A stretch of 64,000 nucleotides of DNA from Whitmania pigra. Taxonomy: Eukaryota > Annelida > Clitellata > Hirudinida > Haemopidae. Both the position numbers and the translations under genes were made by a program. Positions within the stretch are counted from its first letter, which is position 1; every line of letters begins with the position of its first letter. Where the stretch lies: NCBI GenBank assembly GCA_021613335.1, contig JAJTWR010000231.1, positions 1,185,001 through 1,249,000 of the forward strand, read 5' to 3'. Positions 60,655-64,000 of this stretch are shown here, piece after piece. The notes under the pieces are model-generated. The model made no database searches and was not told where the DNA came from. It worked only from the letters and a program-made list of their open reading frames with translations.

Positions 60655-60870
60655 AAATATAAATGTTTTAAAATATGAAATGTTATCAAATATAAATGTT
60701 TTAAAATATGAAATGTTATCAAATATAAATGTTTTAAAATATGAAATGTTATCAAATATAAATGTTTTAAAATATGAAATGTTATCAAATATAAATGTTT
60801 TAAAATATGAAATGTTATCAAATATAAATGTTTTAAAATATGAAATGTTGTCAAATGTAATTGTTATCAA
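60655..60870. repeat. 33-bp minisatellite
   Basis: Six nearly identical 33-bp units (AAATGTTATCAAATATAA plus ATGTTTTAAAATATG), then a degenerate seventh. Because 33 is a multiple of three, frames stay open on both strands (11-residue repeats such as MLSNINVLKYE). There is no start context, codon signature or domain to suggest translation. Confidence 0.95.
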
Positions 60871-62053
60871 ATATGAAATGTTTTTATTTCAAATGCTTTC
60901 TTCGTTGACAGTGGAGATTACCATCACGCTTCCTGTTGTGACACTTTCTGTTTTTCATCACTTTCTTTAAGAGCACGAAGCATCCACAGTAGCACTTGGG
61001 TTTAACCACCTTATTTTATTATAACATAGATACATATAACCATCATTTTATTATAGTAAATACATATTTTTGTCTTTGTGTGGCAACTCTTCGTTCACTA
61101 TTTTGCACTTGACTTAAAATTTAAGTTGAGTTGAGAAAAATAGTAAATTATGAGTTACTCTGTCAGTTTATGGTGACTTTAAATCTATATCAATATCAAT
61201 TGAATCCCTTGGGACGATGATAATTTAAATTATTTTACAAACTTCCAAGTGCTTAATAAAAGTTGAGTATGTTTGTAATTTGTGGCTTAAAATGCGCATA
61301 AATCACGATGAAGTGTTGAAAAGTTTATCTTCCAAAGATATATTTCCCTTATGAGCTTAATTGCATAACTGTGACGGGAGCAAGTATTAATCAAGGTATC
61401 GACGAAGGTTGAAAAGATTGCTTAACTGGTTTCTGTCAAAGTTTGAATTCTTTTTCTTTGGTTTCTTTAATCTTTTGAGATTCTCTGGGTTCATAAGTCT
61501 GAAGGTGTTTTTAGAGGGAGCCATAAGTGTATTGTTGTACATTATTATAAAGATCTCGAGGCACGATCTCGGTCAAAAAGGTATGGTGTCCATCTGGTCG
61601 CCATCGAAGTCGGTGCGAGAGGTAGGCGGGTCTACTTAGGCCTTTCTCCTAGCAACAGGCCTTTCCAACAGACAGACAAAACACTTTGCCTGACATAACT
61701 GTCTGAGAGTCAGCATCGCATCGGATTTGGACGAAGAAAGACCGAAAATGTGACTTCAAAGGCAGGTAGAAGCACAGAGCGATGGTCGTGTGGAAGGTTC
61801 CGACAAGGGTTGCCACTATTGAGTTTCTAAGCCAAGATCTTGGCTTTTTTTTTAATTTGGACCCAATCCGGGTTTCTAGGTGTTTTGTTTGGAAATCTGA
61901 GTGTTTTTGGAAAAAACGTTTGGGGTCAAAATAATATTCTGTAAGGTTCTCTCCTTTATCTCTTCAATAAAAAACCTTCATCAATACCGACTTCCTTCTT
62001 TTTCGCCACCTTTGTTCTTACTACATCGAACTTTAATTTTTGAATAAGGGACG
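60871..62053. other. Non-coding stretch, no gene seen
   Basis: AT-rich sequence without recognisable features. The end of the interval (about 61810-61860) reads GGGTTGCCAC and GATCTTGGCTTTTTTTTT, which may be the start of the degenerate transposon described next. Confidence 0.4.
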
Positions 62054-62450
62054 CAGTTTCTCCAGTTGCTAGCAGTGTCGATCCACCTCGTAAGAAAGCT
62101 AAGACGTGGTACAATCAGACATTTAATGGTGATTGGTCGTCAAACATCGAACTAAAGGATTGGATACAAGCAGATCCCAGCAATCGCTTTGAAGTAAAAT
62201 TTGTTAATGTTTATTGAATAAAACTAGTAAAGCATATCTGCTGGCTCACAAGCAGACGCAGAAACATGTGAAAAACACGAAGGCCCGAGCTTTGGTTATT
62301 GGCCAGTTTTGTAGAACTTGTAACGAGCTCTCAATTCAAGATAAAGTAACTCAAGCTGAGTTAGTGTTGACGGTTAGTAGGGCCGATCTCGCTCCATTTA
62401 CGCGAAAGAACTTTTCGCAGGTGAAGTTGGTCAAAACTGGCTAACAAACT
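62054..62450 (+). pseudogene. Degenerate BED/TTF-type zinc-finger transposase N-terminus
   Basis: The first frame gives KKAKTWYNQTFNGDWSSNIE, then LKDWIQADPSNRFEVKF, and stops near 62215. A second frame (62214-62444) continues KTSKAYLLAHKQTQKHVKN. The Trp-rich start, the ELKDW-I motif and the closing His-x-x-x-x-x-His pair match the N-terminal finger of hAT-type transposases and domesticated relatives, but the first zinc Cys pair is damaged and the frame is broken. No catalytic domain follows. Confidence 0.55.
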
Positions 62451-63089
62451 CTTTTTTGGGATGGTGAGCTTTCGCTTGTTAGCCAAAAAAACAATTTCCA
62501 GGGATGGATATTCCAAGTTCATTCCTGGCAAGAGTTTGGTTGGTGATGTGACGCAAGGACGTTGATGGCAGAGATATGACAATGACTCTTGTTGAATTAT
62601 TGAATTAAAATCAAATTGGGTTTGACTTGTTCCAATAATAATCTGATCTTTATTTAATTGGGAGCCCATGTCTATGTATAATAACATGAATAGTAATTAA
62701 GAAAGGATAATAATTGACAATAAAAGCTGGTTTAACATGGCCTTTTTTTCTTGTTTTTTTTTGGTTGGGCAATCTGGGCTTTTTAAAAAAATCTCACTGG
62801 CACCAACTCACTCCACCACAACGTGGGCATCAGATGAAAATCGGGATGCCTAATTATAAGACAGATATTCCAACTACTTTTATCCGATTTTGTTGCGTCG
62901 CAACGCTGCATCAGTACACTACACATTTCATCTGATCCCAGTTAGCTGCAAGAATCAAACGCGTCCCATAAACACAAAACACTGTCCACAGTCTTAAACT
63001 GATAATCCAGTCAGCTAAAGCGACTTTCAAGTCGGCAGAAAGTTTGTCGCTTACAGTCTCGTTTGTCTGACACGACAAGAAATTCGCTA

Positions 63090-63385
63090 TTGATTTGATT
63101 TGATTTTATTTGATTTGATTTGATTTTATTTGATTTGATTTTGATTTTATTTTATTTGATTTGATTTGATTTGATTTTATTTGATTTTATTTTATTTTAT
63201 TTTATTTTATTTTATTTTTTATTTTATTTTATTTTATTTTATTTTATTTTATTTTATTTTATTTTATTTTATTTTATTTTATTTTATTTTATTTTATTTT
63301 ATTTTATTTTATTTTATTTTATTTTTATTTTATTTTATTTTATTTGATTTTATTTGATTTGATTTGATTTGATTTTATTCTATTT
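63090..63385. repeat. (TTTTA)n / (TTGAT)n pentanucleotide array
   Basis: A core of about 40 TTTTA units (63181-63345) is flanked on both sides by TTGAT/TTTGA variants, giving a rough symmetry around the centre. Confidence 0.95.
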
Positions 63386-64000
63386 TCTCTTCATAACTCT
63401 TCTGCCGGTCACTGTCTGCCACGTACAATAATTGTATAATAAAATATATTTAATCTAAACAGCGCTTTCAAAAGCTTTGATGATTTTGCTATCCTTGCAT
63501 CCATCACTTTAATAAACAAATAAGTAAATTATTAATTGTATAATTAATAAAGTAATAATAAATAAATCATTAACTGAATAATTATTGAATTCTTGTTATA
63601 AGGAGATTAACTAATCACTTTCTTCCGTTAAAGTTATTGCGGAAACTCAGAAAAGTATTTTGGTAACATGTTCGAAATCGAACGAAGGTTTTCAAAGTGG
63701 CGATAAGATACGAAGGAAATGTGAATTAATTGTGAATTAAAACGTGAATTAAATGATAACAACTGAAGTCAGATGAGACTAGAAGTGCAGCTGATAAAAG
63801 CGATTGATATTCATGCTTAGGATGCATTTAACGGACTAAATATGCCTAGTAATATCCAAGATTAATAAGTTACGGAATAAACTTGTCGAGAAGAATTAAA
63901 TGTTGTCCAGAAGGTGGATAGCTAAACAAAGTTGAGTACAAATTCAATCAAAATTGGTTCTTAACAGTCGAGGTCATTTCGATAATGGACCAATCATAAT
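63386..64000. other. Non-coding AT-rich end of window
   Basis: No frame, RNA or repeat of note was recognised. Confidence 0.5.

Overview
The window is animal nuclear DNA. It is AT-rich and intron-dense, with GT-AG splice sites and many trinucleotide microsatellites (ATC/GAT, AAC/GTT, AAT/ATT). Relics of LINE, hAT and tRNA-SINE elements are scattered through it. The gene set (FoxP, ZNHIT3, nicolin-1, cathepsin B, a GluCl/GlyR-type channel) is metazoan. The microsatellite style and the channel type suggest a lophotrochozoan, perhaps a leech-like annelid, but that placement is a guess. Exon boundaries below were worked out by hand from splice signals, reading phase and family motifs.

Layout. 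Positions 1-9.9 kb hold no convincing gene, only micro- and minisatellites in AT-rich sequence. Positions 9.9-21.8 kb (+) carry FoxP in 15 inferred coding exons: a microsatellite-encoded poly-Ser N-terminus, the FOXP C2H2 finger plus leucine zipper, and a FOXP-class forkhead domain. Positions 23.0-23.7 kb (+) carry ZNHIT3 (two exons, apparent GC-AG intron). Positions 24.6-25.3 kb (+) carry single-exon nicolin-1 (NICN1), with a near-consensus RFX X-box just upstream of its ATG. Positions 25.4-37.4 kb (-) carry three tandem cathepsin B genes of 335, 335 and 329 aa. Each has the same eight coding exons and phases, plus a probable 5'UTR intron. Positions 39.5-59.9 kb (+) carry a nine-exon Cys-loop anion channel (458 aa, GluCl/GlyR class). 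Positions 60-64 kb hold repeats and a decayed BED-finger transposase piece.

Mobile DNA sits in introns and intergenic gaps. There are three 5'-truncated LINE fragments, one directly abutting a (TAA)n tract. There are two hAT-type relics in the cathepsin cluster, one with an exact 8-bp target duplication, and a further short hAT-like element with ends resembling TTCTCAACC-type inverted repeats. There are also three copies of one tRNA-derived SINE. The genes do not form a functional unit: a transcription factor, a snoRNP/nuclear-receptor cofactor, a tubulin-modification subunit, lysosomal or digestive proteases and a receptor lie side by side. The clearest local biology is the expansion and mosaic divergence of cathepsin B, and the microsatellites built into FoxP exons and a splice site. 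I found no clearly undescribed gene system.
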